Made by a program: the position numbers and the translations under genes
Part shown: positions 51,306-59,937 of the stretch, one piece after another
Numbering within the stretch: position 1 is the first letter of the stretch
Layout of the letters: every line of letters begins with the position of its first letter
The notes under the pieces: generated by a model
Databases searched by the model: none
What the model was told of the DNA's origin: nothing
What the model saw: only the letters and a program-made list of their open reading frames with translations
Source of the DNA: Microbulbifer taiwanensis
Lineage (GTDB): Bacteria > Pseudomonadota > Gammaproteobacteria > Pseudomonadales > Cellvibrionaceae
Assembly (NCBI RefSeq): GCF_014904815.1
Contig: NZ_JACZFR010000035.1
Coordinates: 37,844-101,843, forward strand
Length of the DNA: 64,000 bases
Direction: 5' to 3'

Positions 51306-54137
51306 ATGCCAGCCATTGTAGACAGCGGCGCGGCCTACATTGCCGCCAAGACCGGCGCCAGCCAGCCGGTGCAGATCACCGATCTTGTGCTGGCCTATAT
51401 CGCCGGGCTGGACCACACCCAGCCGGTGAACCTGGCGGAAACCCTGCCGGATGCCGGGGATATCGTGCACCAGGCGCCTGTCAGCCAGAGCGGCTACCTG
51501 TCGCCGGATAAGGTGGTTTACTCGCTGGCGATGGATACCAGCGTCGGCGATTTCACGTTTAACTGGCTGGGCCTGAAGGCCTCGGACGGCACCCTGGTGG
51601 CGGTGGCCTACCTGCCCGACACCATCAAGACGGCCAGCGGCGGCGGGGTGCAGGGCAACAACATCACGCGCAATTTCCTGATGCAGTTTGCCGATGCGCA
51701 GCTGGCCACCGGCGTGAGTGTGCCGGCGGAGACCTGGCAGATTGACCTGTCCGCTTACCTCAACGCGATGGACGCGCGTGAACGCCTGAGCAATCGCGAT
51801 ATCTACGGCGCGGGTGCGTTCTTTGAAGGCGGCTGGGAGCTGCTGAACAACGCCGGCAGCTACGAGCTGCAGCCGGGTATCGGCTATGTGGGCGGGGTGC
51901 GCATCGTGTGCACGGCGCCCGTGGAAGTGGAGGCGGGCGCACTGCCCACGGCGATCTCCCTGGACGTGTCCCTGCAGAAAAGCGGCGACCAGGTGGTGGC
52001 GGAGGTGACGCCGGTACGCGGCACACCGGCGGACTATACCGATGGCAGCGGCGCGGAGCATTTCGTGGTGCAGGTGGCCGATATCGACAGTGGCGGCGTG
52101 GTGATCGATCAACGCCTGGTGTTTGAGGCGCCGAACGGACTGGCGAAATATCTGCTGGATCTGATTAAGTCGGGGACTGCGCACAATCACGATGCTCAGT
52201 ATCTGGGTAAGGACGCCACGGCGAAGGATTCGGAGAAAGTCGGTGGTATTGAGTCCGAGCGGATTGTGTCCGGGGTCAATGGCACAGGCACGACAACGAT
52301 TATCGATAGTGAAAACGGGTGGAATTCACTGAGTAAGTCCGGCTTCTATGATGCAGGATCTTCCAGACCCAATGGCCCGGATGATGGCTCCAGTTGGCAC
52401 TGGGGGTTGCATGTAGAGCACCGCTACGGTGGATATGGCTGGGATATGGTCAGCTCCAATAATAAAAATCCCACCTGGTATCTTAGAGGTCTGGCCGGTG
52501 GGGAATTTGGCAGCTGGCATGAAGTCATTACCAGCAAGGGCGGGCAGACACTCTACGATTTTTTGAAGATAGAACATGCAGGGCCAATTCTTGTATTTGA
52601 AGAAACCGACGCGAGCGAAAATAACAAAAGATGGAACTTAAAAGCTGGCAGTGAGCGATTTGTTTTCCAGGCGATCAATGATGCGGGCGGCGGAGGTGGT
52701 GGTCTCTTTGAGATGTACCGCAACGGCAACAACATTACCAACCTGGTTGGCAAGAAATCCGCCCAGGAAGTGTTTAATCTGGACATCTGGAATAAGACAC
52801 TTTGGCTGGACGGGTCCATCAGTGCCGTCGGTTCAATCGTGTCCGACGGGGATATTGAGTTAGGTAAAAACAATACCAGTCGACTTTATGGCAAGCGGCA
52901 GAATGGCAGTTCATTGCTGCTGTCGCATGTTTCCAGTGCCGACAAGGCTGTATTCGGATCTACGACTGACCCGACCACGATCCAAAGCAGTGTCCCAGTT
53001 CAGTTTTCGAACGGCTCGGCAACTGTGGATCTGCTGCACTCAGGCGGCGGTCAAGTCGTTGATACACCTATCCTGATCAAGGGTACCCACGACCCGGATG
53101 CAACTGGACCTAGTCATTTGGCTCAAGGTCTGTACGTAGCGGAATTGGGCACGACACAAGGTGCGAGCGGCAATCCTACGCTTACTGCAGCAATTATTGG
53201 TTCGCATAGTTCATCTAGACAAATTGCTCTGTCAGTTGACGTTGATGGCTACCAGTGGGGCAAGCGGGTGCATAGCAACGCCGGCACCTATGTATGGGAA
53301 TCCAAGGTCAAACAGGCCGACAACGCCGGCACGCTCGGCGGCCAGGACAGCGCCTTCTACCGCAACGCCAGCAACCTGAATGCCGGTCAGGTGTCCACCA
53401 CGCTGATCCCCAACCTGAGCGCCGGCAAGATCACGTCCGGAATTCTGGGCGAGGGCCGGATTCCGGATCTCGACGCCAGCAAGATCGCTACCGGCATTCT
53501 GCCGCTGACCCGCGGCGGCACCGGTGCGGCCACGGCGGCCGATGCGCGCAGCAATCTCGGCTTGGGAATCCTCGCCACGCTGAACAGCCTTTCCGCAGAG
53601 GACGTGGGCGCACCGCCCGTCGATCGCACCATCTCCGCCAGCACCGGGCTTTCCGGTGGCGGCTCGCTGGCGTCCAACCGGACACTCTCGCTGACCAATA
53701 TTGCTGCAGGCAGCTCTACTAAGGGCGCGCTCTACTACAACGGCACCACCCGCTCCGCTGGGCGCCTCTACGGCGGATCGACAAACCCGTCGTCCAGTAC
53801 TCGCCTGAACTACGACGGCTACCTGAATGCAACCCGCTTCTATGCGCGCTCCTCTCGCCGCGCCAAGCATATCGAACGGGTGGACGCGCCGGCCGAAGCG
53901 CTGCGCCGGGTGCTGGCGATCGGCAGGAAGGGGGTTTCTGTCGGCCACTACAAGTCGGACCAGAAGCATACCAACAGCCGTTGGCTGATCGCGGAGGATG
54001 TGGCCGAGGTGTCGCCCGAGGTGATTCTTTTTGACGGCCGCGGGCGCCCGTCCTCGATGGACTATGACAACCTGATACCGGATCTCTACGCGGCGGTGTA
54101 CCAGCTGGCTAAACAGTTGGAGGCTGCCAGTGAGTAA
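51306..54137 (+). CDS. H: Tail fibre with C-terminal S74 autoprotease/chaperone
   Basis: 943 residues. The N-terminus matches gpH/DUF3751-like fibre anchoring domains (YLSPDKVVYSLAMDTSVGDF). The centre (about 52150-53250) is AT-richer and variable-looking. Repeats of the type GGQDSAFYRNASNLNAGQV and GTGAATAADARSNLGLG follow. The C-terminus is an S74 intramolecular chaperone: Ser849/Ser850 and Lys854 in SSRRAKHIERV, then WLIAEDVAEVSPEVILFDG. After folding it cuts itself off. It decides host range. Confidence 0.92.
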   Translation: MPAIVDSGAAYIAAKTGASQPVQITDLVLAYIAGLDHTQPVNLAETLPDAGDIVHQAPVSQSGYLSPDKVVYSLAMDTSVGDFTFNWLGLKASDGTLVAVAYLPDTIKTASGGGVQGNNITRNFLMQFADAQLATGVSVPAETWQIDLSAYLNAMDARERLSNRDIYGAGAFFEGGWELLNNAGSYELQPGIGYVGGVRIVCTAPVEVEAGALPTAISLDVSLQKSGDQVVAEVTPVRGTPADYTDGSGAEHFVVQVADIDSGGVVIDQRLVFEAPNGLAKYLLDLIKSGTAHNHDAQYLGKDATAKDSEKVGGIESERIVSGVNGTGTTTIIDSENGWNSLSKSGFYDAGSSRPNGPDDGSSWHWGLHVEHRYGGYGWDMVSSNNKNPTWYLRGLAGGEFGSWHEVITSKGGQTLYDFLKIEHAGPILVFEETDASENNKRWNLKAGSERFVFQAINDAGGGGGGLFEMYRNGNNITNLVGKKSAQEVFNLDIWNKTLWLDGSISAVGSIVSDGDIELGKNNTSRLYGKRQNGSSLLLSHVSSADKAVFGSTTDPTTIQSSVPVQFSNGSATVDLLHSGGGQVVDTPILIKGTHDPDATGPSHLAQGLYVAELGTTQGASGNPTLTAAIIGSHSSSRQIALSVDVDGYQWGKRVHSNAGTYVWESKVKQADNAGTLGGQDSAFYRNASNLNAGQVSTTLIPNLSAGKITSGILGEGRIPDLDASKIATGILPLTRGGTGAATAADARSNLGLGILATLNSLSAEDVGAPPVDRTISASTGLSGGGSLASNRTLSLTNIAAGSSTKGALYYNGTTRSAGRLYGGSTNPSSSTRLNYDGYLNATRFYARSSRRAKHIERVDAPAEALRRVLAIGRKGVSVGHYKSDQKHTNSRWLIAEDVAEVSPEVILFDGRGRPSSMDYDNLIPDLYAAVYQLAKQLEAASE

Positions 54138-54741
54138 TCTGTTTGCGGGGTCAACCGACCTGGACAATATCTTCGAGCCGCGCGGCAGCTTTGCCAAGCG
54201 CGCCGATGTGGGTATCTACAACGGCAGCACGGATATTTCCAACCTGTATGCGCCGGTGAGCCATGGCAGCGCGGCGGCTAACACCGGTATCTATGCCGGC
54301 TCCACGGATATCGGGCAGCTATTTGCGGCCAAGGGATCGGTTAGCTATCACAAGGCGCCAATCTGGACGGCTGGTGATTGGGCGAGAACAGATAAGCCTT
54401 CGTCCGCGGCAACCACTGGTGTGAAGTTCAACACCTCCGGGAGCATCGACTTGTTTGAGAGCGGCACCGACGGAACATGGTTGCCGAGCGGAGAGAGCAA
54501 TGCGGATTATGAGGTCAAGTGGGTCCGGGTTAGCGGGGATTCATCCTCTGTTGTTAATGGGCTGAATGAAAACTCCTATTACAACTTGGGCAGTCTGCGA
54601 CAGATATGGATCACGGACAGCTCGGGCTCGACGACTGATGTCTCAATTACCGTTAGATTCACATTGCGCAATGTAAACGACACCTCGCTGTCCATCACCC
54701 ATGACGTAACCATGACTGCCAGCTACGAAAATGTAGGCTGA
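54130..54741 (+). CDS. Tail-fibre-associated protein with GSTD repeats
   Basis: 203 residues from GTG at 54130, overlapping the fibre gene by 8 nt. Three repeats at the N-terminus (GSTDLDNIFEPRGS, GSTDISNLYAPVSHG, GSTDIGQLFAAKGS) precede a beta-rich domain (IDLFESGTDGTWLPSG, VSITVRFTLRNVND). It sits where fibre-assembly genes (gpG) lie but has no similarity I can see to gpG. Confidence 0.65.
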   Translation: MSNLFAGSTDLDNIFEPRGSFAKRADVGIYNGSTDISNLYAPVSHGSAAANTGIYAGSTDIGQLFAAKGSVSYHKAPIWTAGDWARTDKPSSAATTGVKFNTSGSIDLFESGTDGTWLPSGESNADYEVKWVRVSGDSSSVVNGLNENSYYNLGSLRQIWITDSSGSTTDVSITVRFTLRNVNDTSLSITHDVTMTASYENVG

Positions 54742-54759
54742 TAATCAACGGAGAAAAAA

Positions 54760-54966
54760 ATGCAAAAACAACCAACTATGAAGTGCCAACAGAATATGGA
54801 ATTTATTGAACAGGCGCTGATTGACTACAGCAATACCCTGCCGGCTTCCGCCCGCGCAGCTTTTGTGCCGGTGGCCCAACAGTACCTGACCGCGGTGATC
54901 GAGGAGCTGTCAGAGCCGGACGCAGGGACAGTCGGGGTCTACCCACAGCCCCCGGCCGAGGAGTAA
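54760..54966 (+). CDS. Hypothetical small tail-region protein
   Basis: 68 residues (FIEQALIDYSNTLPASARAA, VIEELSEPDAGTVGVYPQPP), helical, with GGAGAA upstream. Possibly a fibre-assembly partner. No family recognised. Confidence 0.6.
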   Translation: MQKQPTMKCQQNMEFIEQALIDYSNTLPASARAAFVPVAQQYLTAVIEELSEPDAGTVGVYPQPPAEE

Positions 54967-54975
54967 CAGCGACCG

Positions 54976-55881
54976 ATGGCCTGGCAGAGCGCGGCGATCC
55001 AGTTTCCGCCCAGCGCCAAGGCGCTGAGCGATAGTGTCGACAGCACCCTGGCCCAGGGCCGCGGTGAAATCGACACGGCGCTGTCGCGCCTTGGCGACGT
55101 CAGCCCGCAGTTTGTGAAAAACCCCACGGCGGCCACCGCCCAGGGCAGCGCCGCCGCGCAGAATAACCTGGTTGCGTTGTTCGGCGTGGACCTGCGCCTG
55201 CTGGTGGTGCACCCCTACCAGGAGGGCGTCGGCCAGGGCACCGGCTACAGCCGCCACCTGTCCGCGCCCAATGCGCAGCTGGCACTGGCGGAAAAGCTGG
55301 GCGATGCCTGGGACACCCACACGCCGGCCGGCACTCTGGAGGCAGTGGCGGTGCTGTTTGCAGAGCAGACGCTGGAGGCCTTTGCGGCCCGCCTGGCGGC
55401 GATCGGCCAGGCCTTCCCGGTACCGGAGCTGCGCATGGCGGAGCGCCGCACGGATCACCTGCTGCGCCTGGAAGCGGAAAAGTCGGTACTGCCGGGCGCG
55501 CCCCTGGGCGGTCACTGGCGGCCGCGGCACCTGCAGCAGCTGCTGCCGGCGCGGGCGTCGGCGGGCAGTATCGGGGCGGAGATCGCCTGTGCCTACGGCT
55601 ATGAAGTGGAAAATACCGATCCACTGGCGGAGCTGCAGAACCTGGCGGCAAAGAAACAGACCCACCTGGATGCGGTGCGCGCGGCGACGGAGAACCTGGT
55701 GGCGCAGTTCGCGGCCAGCGGGCCTACCTGGTGCCTGTCTGCCAGTGGCAGTGCCCGGGAAGTCGCCGAGCAGATCAAGGCGGCCGGTCCCTATGGCCAT
55801 GACCATGTGTTTGCCACCGCGCTGCTGTTTGTCGGCGCGCCGGGGGAGCTGACCGCGCTGCAGGAGATGTTCGGGCTATGA
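54976..55881 (+). CDS. HP1-type tail/baseplate protein of unknown function
   Basis: 301 residues, largely helical, with conserved-looking pieces (VDLRLLVVHPYQEGVGQGTG, GYSRHLSAPNAQLALAEKLG, YGHDHVFATALLFVGAPGEL). It is coupled to the next gene by a 4-nt overlap. In HP1/K139-like phages genes at this position encode structural tail proteins; precise role unknown. Confidence 0.65.
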   Translation: MAWQSAAIQFPPSAKALSDSVDSTLAQGRGEIDTALSRLGDVSPQFVKNPTAATAQGSAAAQNNLVALFGVDLRLLVVHPYQEGVGQGTGYSRHLSAPNAQLALAEKLGDAWDTHTPAGTLEAVAVLFAEQTLEAFAARLAAIGQAFPVPELRMAERRTDHLLRLEAEKSVLPGAPLGGHWRPRHLQQLLPARASAGSIGAEIACAYGYEVENTDPLAELQNLAAKKQTHLDAVRAATENLVAQFAASGPTWCLSASGSAREVAEQIKAAGPYGHDHVFATALLFVGAPGELTALQEMFGL

Positions 55882-56435
55882 GACTCAACGATTTTATTTT
55901 GCGCGGTAGCGAGCGGGTGGTGCACGGCCGCCTGCGCATCGAGACGGAAAGCCTGGGGGGTAACACCAGTGCCAGCGATCGCGCCAACAACGGCATCAAG
56001 CCCAAGGCGCTGGTTGTCTCCCTGGTAATCAAGTTCGATGCCGCCGAGCACCTGCGCGAATTGGTGCGCGTGGTGGAGGCGGTGGACGGCAATGGCAAGC
56101 TGGTGGTGTACGACATCCTGGACGATACCGCCCAGGCTATGGGCGTGCGCCAGGTGCAGTTCTCCGACGATTTCAATGTGCGCCAGATGCCGGGGCAGAG
56201 TGCCTGGCGGATCAATTTCACCCTGCAGGAATATTTGTCGGTACCGGAAAAAATCGAGCAGCGCGCGCAGGCCCAGGAATCCGAAACCCAAAGCGCGGAC
56301 GGCCAGCAGGTGGTGGACGCCGACAGTGGCGAAGAGCAGAGCCAATCACAGGAATACACCGGCGTGGAAAAGGTACTGAAATGGGCCGACGATGCCCTGG
56401 CGCCGAGCGCGGAGGAATCCGGTGCGACTGCATAA
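55878..56435 (+). CDS. Baseplate/tail protein (gpU-like position)
   Basis: 185 residues (GIKPKALVVSLVIKFDAAEH, VYDILDDTAQAMGVRQVQFS, WRINFTLQEYLSVPEKIEQR). The motif VPEKxExR and gene order suggest a baseplate or tail-tip protein like gpU. Acidic C-terminal tail. Overlaps the next gene by 14 nt. Confidence 0.65.
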   Translation: MRLNDFILRGSERVVHGRLRIETESLGGNTSASDRANNGIKPKALVVSLVIKFDAAEHLRELVRVVEAVDGNGKLVVYDILDDTAQAMGVRQVQFSDDFNVRQMPGQSAWRINFTLQEYLSVPEKIEQRAQAQESETQSADGQQVVDADSGEEQSQSQEYTGVEKVLKWADDALAPSAEESGATA

Positions 56436-57132
56436 GCGTTTGAGCGTCGCCGGCACGCCATTGCCATTGGTGGATGAAGATGTGCGCCTGGACCTCTTCG
56501 CGCCCGGGCGCGCGGCCTTTACCGTGCAGAGCGCGGTGTCGGTCACCGGCCTGGTGCAGCTGGACCTGGGCTATCAGCTCGACGCGCTGCAGCGCTTCTT
56601 CCTGGGCTATGTGGTGCGCTGCGAGCTTGCCGGCCCCGGCCGCTACAAAATTTTCGCGCGCGAGTTCACTGCAGCCCTGGCCAGGCGCCTGCCGCTGGCG
56701 TTGCGCTATGTGACCCTGCCGGAAGTGCTGCAGGCGGTGGCGTCGCTGACCGGGTTGACCTTTATCACCGGCCGTGAAGCCTACACCGCCGCCAAGGCCC
56801 CGGCTTTTTACAGTGCCGGTACCGGCTACTGGGCGCTGGATAGCCTGGGCACTGTTTACCAGGTGCCGCAGTTTATCTGGCAGCAACAGGGAGACGGCAG
56901 CGTTTACGTGGGCAGCTGGACGGAAAGCTTCTGGAGCGGCCGGCCGCTGGATCTGCCGGCGGGCTGGCAGAAGGAGCACGGCGTGGCCGGCCGCGCGAAG
57001 ATTCCCTGCATTCCGCGCCTGAGGCCCGGTGTGTTGCTGAATGGCAACTACCTGACCAAGGTGGGGCTCAGTGGCAACTTTATGGAACTGACCTGGAGTG
57101 CGGACCCATGGACCAAGCTGTCGCGCGCCTGA
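56422..57132 (+). CDS. Baseplate hub protein (gpD-like position)
   Basis: 236 residues from GTG at 56422 inside the end of the upstream gene. Short N-terminus (RLHKRLSVAGTPLPLVDEDV), beta-rich body (LFAPGRAAFTVQSAVSVTGL, LPEVLQAVASLTGLTFITGR). The layout resembles gpD/gp27 hub proteins but is shorter than P2 gpD (about 387 residues). It overlaps the spike gene by 25 nt. Confidence 0.6.
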   Translation: MRLHKRLSVAGTPLPLVDEDVRLDLFAPGRAAFTVQSAVSVTGLVQLDLGYQLDALQRFFLGYVVRCELAGPGRYKIFAREFTAALARRLPLALRYVTLPEVLQAVASLTGLTFITGREAYTAAKAPAFYSAGTGYWALDSLGTVYQVPQFIWQQQGDGSVYVGSWTESFWSGRPLDLPAGWQKEHGVAGRAKIPCIPRLRPGVLLNGNYLTKVGLSGNFMELTWSADPWTKLSRA

Positions 57133-58109
57133 TCGACCGCAAGCGGCCGGAGCTGGCCAGTCGCCTGCACCTGCCGCTGTTGGCGCGGGTGGTGGCCATC
57201 AGCGACCCGCCGCGGAAGCCGGAGCTGTCGGAGGACTTCCGCCCGCGTTACGCCGCGGATGTGCAGCTGCTGACCGAGCGGGGCGAGGTGGACGAGGGCC
57301 TGCCGGTTTTTCGCAGCGTGCCGCTGCCACTGCACTACGCCGGCGCCGAGCGCGGCACCTTCGCATTTCCAGAACCGGGCACGGTGGTGGAGCTGGCCTT
57401 TGCCTACGGGCTGCCGGACCAGCCGTTTATCCGCACGGTACTGGCCCGCGGCGCCAGCGTGCCGGCGCTCGATCGCGAGGAATCGCTGTGGCAGCAGAGC
57501 GAGGCGGTGCGGCAAAAGGTGGATGCCGGTGGTCACTGGCAGCGTGAAACCCACGGCGATATCTGCGAAAGCTCCCGGCGCCGGGTGCTGGCCGCGGCGG
57601 AGCTGCTGGCGGAGTACGGCAGCGAGCACATCCAGGTGGGCGAACACTCGGTGGAGGAAATCGCCGGGGTAAAGATCATCGAGGCCCTGGGCGCCCTGCG
57701 CCTGCTGAGCGGCGGCAGCGCCAACCTGTCAGCCCTGGATAATCTCAACCTCACCACCGCGGCGGATATCAACAGCACGGCCGCGCGCGATCAGAAGACC
57801 TGCGTGGGCAATGATCTGCGCGAGCAGGTGGGCAATATCGCCGAGCGCATTGCCAAGCTGAAACAGGTGGTGAAGGTGGAGGCCGGCGGTACCGTGTGGC
57901 TGGGCAATGACTCGGACAATGTGCTGCAGCTGCTCAGCGACCTGATGGGTGCGGTGAAAGCCATCGCCGACGACTTGGCCACCCACAAACACTTGGGCGT
58001 CACTCCCGGCAGCGGCAAAACACAGGCCCCGGAATCCGCCAGCACCTATACCGGTGCTAGCGGTGATGTGGAGTCACTGAAAAGCAAGCTTGACAACATG
58101 ACTGAATAA
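57108..58109 (+). CDS. Baseplate spike protein V-like
   Basis: 333 residues. LPLLARVVAISDPPRKPELS then GTFAFPEPGTVVELAFAYGL and QPFIRTVLARGASVPALDRE form an OB-fold typical of gpV/gp5 spikes; the following part shows repeated beta-helix-like strands (GSANLSALDNLNLTTAADIN). It would form the piercing tip. This is the last structural gene. Confidence 0.78.
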   Translation: MDQAVARLIDRKRPELASRLHLPLLARVVAISDPPRKPELSEDFRPRYAADVQLLTERGEVDEGLPVFRSVPLPLHYAGAERGTFAFPEPGTVVELAFAYGLPDQPFIRTVLARGASVPALDREESLWQQSEAVRQKVDAGGHWQRETHGDICESSRRRVLAAAELLAEYGSEHIQVGEHSVEEIAGVKIIEALGALRLLSGGSANLSALDNLNLTTAADINSTAARDQKTCVGNDLREQVGNIAERIAKLKQVVKVEAGGTVWLGNDSDNVLQLLSDLMGAVKAIADDLATHKHLGVTPGSGKTQAPESASTYTGASGDVESLKSKLDNMTE

Positions 58110-58127
58110 GCCAGAGGAGAAGAAGCT

Positions 58128-58193
58128 ATGGTGGACCGTATAATTTTTTGCAGCCTGACTATTTCAGTATGCGGGGCTATTGCTCGGTCTTGA
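58128..58193 (+). CDS. Short open frame with good ribosome binding site (possible remnant)
   Basis: 21 codons starting ATG after GAGGAGAAG, encoding a hydrophobic peptide (IIFCSLTISVCGAIA) and stopping at TGA 58191. It lies between the spike gene and the inverted GNAT gene. Either a tiny membrane peptide or the start of a gene cut by the GNAT insertion. Confidence 0.3.
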   Translation: MVDRIIFCSLTISVCGAIARS

Positions 58194-58221
58194 TGCAGTG
58201 GACGCGGAACGGCCCGTTGAC

Positions 58222-58962
58222 CTAAATGATCTGACCTTTACACCACCGCTTGAGCTTACCTAAGAGACTACTCGGCCTTGTCTCGTTGGTTTGTTTTGGC
58301 TGGCTATCGGGTGGCGTATCCAGCATTTTTTCGGAATCCTGCGTGGTGGTGGTGTGCTTACCCAACGCAGGCTTACTTTTTTTGGATTTTGATTGCGGAG
58401 CCCTATTTTTTGCGGGGCGCTTCTCAAGTTCTCGGATGCCAGAATCTATAATACCTAGCAGCTTGAAACCTAGGCTCTTCAATAGCCGAAACATGGACTT
58501 CGAGGCGGGATAGCATCGAGCATACAATGTGAGTTCCGGAGGGAAGTTGAACATAAATAGCTTCAGCATATTCCGGCCATGACCGCGGCCTCTATACTCT
58601 TCAGATATCCCCGCGGTCAGAATCTCCCACTCCTGGTTCCCGCTTCCCTCATGTTTTTCGGCTATCTCTATAAATCCAATATTTCCGAGGTGCGGACTGC
58701 CATAGATCCAAAGAGCTGTTTGTTTTCGCTCTACTCCTCTGTCAGTTTGAACAGGAGTCCCAATTCCCTGCGTTAAATTGAGAAATGCCTCCCTCTGGCC
58801 CTGCTCGTAAGGCCCGAATAACAAGCCCGAAGTGAAATGCCCTAGAGCTGCGCCCCTCATCAACAAGGCCATCACAAATTCAACATCCTCTGGCTTCGCG
58901 CTTCGGAGAACTGCATCCCTGAAATGGGGCTTATCCCTGATTTCCTCTAAATACTCATCCAT
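58222..58962 (-). CDS. GNAT N-acetyltransferase with charged C-terminal tail
   Basis: 246 residues. Acetyl-CoA-binding motif at TAGISEEYRGRGHGRNMLKL (R-x-x-G-x-G type), followed by ARCYPASKSMFRLLKSLGF, typical of GNAT. The last 70 residues are Lys/Ser/Pro/Gln-rich (KSKKSKPALGKHTTTTQDSE), probably disordered. It reads against the late genes, so it is likely a lysogenic cargo gene. Substrate unknown. Confidence 0.75.
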   Translation of the reverse strand: MDEYLEEIRDKPHFRDAVLRSAKPEDVEFVMALLMRGAALGHFTSGLLFGPYEQGQREAFLNLTQGIGTPVQTDRGVERKQTALWIYGSPHLGNIGFIEIAEKHEGSGNQEWEILTAGISEEYRGRGHGRNMLKLFMFNFPPELTLYARCYPASKSMFRLLKSLGFKLLGIIDSGIRELEKRPAKNRAPQSKSKKSKPALGKHTTTTQDSEKMLDTPPDSQPKQTNETRPSSLLGKLKRWCKGQII

Positions 58963-59335
58963 AGTGGGGGCCTGGGTCTTTCTGATTTCCTTTCAACTCT
59001 GTTCACATCCTGCCAGGAAGAGTCAAAGCTGGTTTGCAGCGTGAATACTACCAGGATCTACTAGCTTGGCGCTTCTCTGATTACTTTTTGTACGCGTGAA
59101 GGGACCGCGGTCACTCCTCCCCACGCCTGCCGGTTTTAGGCGCTTTATTGATCAGTGAAATTGCAATTGCTCCCCGTCGCCCGGGCCGCGCGGGGTTTCA
59201 CAGCCTATCACTTTTCACAGATTGAAAGGCTGTGAAGCAGAATGAACAAAACTTTCAGGTGCTAAGACTGGTCAAAGTGAGTAAAGACGGGCTTTTCAGG
59301 AAGCACGTTTGTAACAACTATGGAGGCCAAGCAAT
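58963..59335. other. Intergenic region near prophage right end
   Basis: About 370 nt with no gene. It holds a perfect 10-bp inverted repeat (TTCACAGCCT at 59197-59206 and AGGCTGTGAA at 59227-59236) with a further TTCACAG between them, and a GC-rich patch (CCCGGGCCGCGCGGGG near 59180-59195). The cos site may lie here by analogy to HP1, but I see no proof. Confidence 0.45.
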
Positions 59336-59548
59336 ATGGATCAGCACATCGATATAACACTGCTAAAAGTCCCGGTGTCGACCCAGAAAGAGTTCGCCAA
59401 AGATGTGGGTCTAACTTTGAGTGCTGTTCGCAATCAGGTAAATAGGGGGTACTTACCAACCATCAAGATTGGTCGACATCGAATGATTAACTTGGTGGAA
59501 CTCACGCGGATGTGCATTAAGGCTGCGGCATCCAACCAAGCAAATTGA
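59336..59548 (+). CDS. Excisionase/Cox-like protein, single domain
   Basis: 70 residues with one winged-helix domain (TQKEFAKDVGLTLSAVRNQV, NRGYLPTIKIGRHRMINLVE) that matches each half of the duplicated protein at 23881-24288. It lies just inside attR. A role in excision or as a second control protein is likely. Confidence 0.75.
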   Translation: MDQHIDITLLKVPVSTQKEFAKDVGLTLSAVRNQVNRGYLPTIKIGRHRMINLVELTRMCIKAAASNQAN

Positions 59549-59647
59549 AAGACCCAGAAGAGGTCTAAACGAAGGGATCACCGCGGAAAAATGCTCAGCG
59601 CTAGGAGAGACGGGGTTGTGAGGAAAGTTCAGTTAAAAAATATTAGG

Positions 59648-59667
59648 TGGACGGATTGTGGACGGTC
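59648..59667. repeat. Putative integrase arm site, right copy
   Basis: Identical to the 20 bp at 22249-22268, same orientation. It lies 79 bp from attR. Confidence 0.6.
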
Positions 59668-59708
59668 GAGTTAATTTTTGCGTCAAATAAGAATAATACC
59701 CAAAAGCG

Positions 59709-59742
59709 AAAAACCCGCGAAAGCTAGTGCTGACGCGGGTTT
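59709..59742 (-). terminator. Terminator of the restored tRNA-Phe gene
   Basis: On the minus strand, a stem AAACCCGCG/CGCGGGTTT (59711-59719 and 59734-59742) is followed by a T-run. The phage brings its own terminator for the tRNA it restores. Confidence 0.8.
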
Positions 59743-59746
59743 GAAG

Positions 59747-59796
59747 ATGGTGCCCAGAGGCGGAATCGAACCACCGACACGGGGATTTTCAATCCC
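59747..59796 (-). other. attR within tRNA-Phe
   Basis: The 50 bp equal attL exactly. They cover the 3' part of tRNA-Phe, including the anticodon at 59788-59790. Confidence 0.95.
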
Positions 59797-59823
59797 CTGC
59801 TCTACCGACTGAGCTATCTGGGC
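59748..59823 (-). tRNA. tRNA-Phe (GAA), with encoded CCA
   Basis: 76 nt. Acceptor GCCCAGA pairs with TCTGGGC, D-arm AGCTCAGTCGGTAGAGC, anticodon stem GGGGA/TCCCC with GAA, T-arm GTCGGTGGTTCGATTCCGCC, and 3' ACCA. It is the integration target; the phage att restores its 3' half. Confidence 0.97.
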
Positions 59824-59937
59824 TTTGCGATGTTTCCGGGCTTCCCGGCGTCGCGAGGCGCGTATTAAACCCGCTCCCCGGGGCTGAGTCAAGCCTTTGA
59901 TTGCTAAATAGTTTTCGTGTGAGTGAGCGCTTACTTT

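Larger units (their letters stand above)
22107..59796. mobile_element. HP1/P2-like prophage inserted in tRNA-Phe
   Basis: The element is framed by perfect 50-bp direct repeats (22107-22156 and 59747-59796) of the tRNA-Phe 3' part. It carries integrase next to attL, repressor and excisionase-like genes, replication, early, packaging, head, lysis, tail and fibre genes, all apparently intact. The gene set (ogr, Q, P, O, N, M, L, R, S, DUF2586, DUF2597, DUF2590, J, I, fibre, V) fits HP1/K139-type Peduoviridae. The insertion period is 37,640 bp. Confidence 0.95.

Noticed and set aside
59683..59892. A 69-codon minus-strand frame across tRNA-Phe
   Set aside because: It overlaps the tRNA and its terminator completely.
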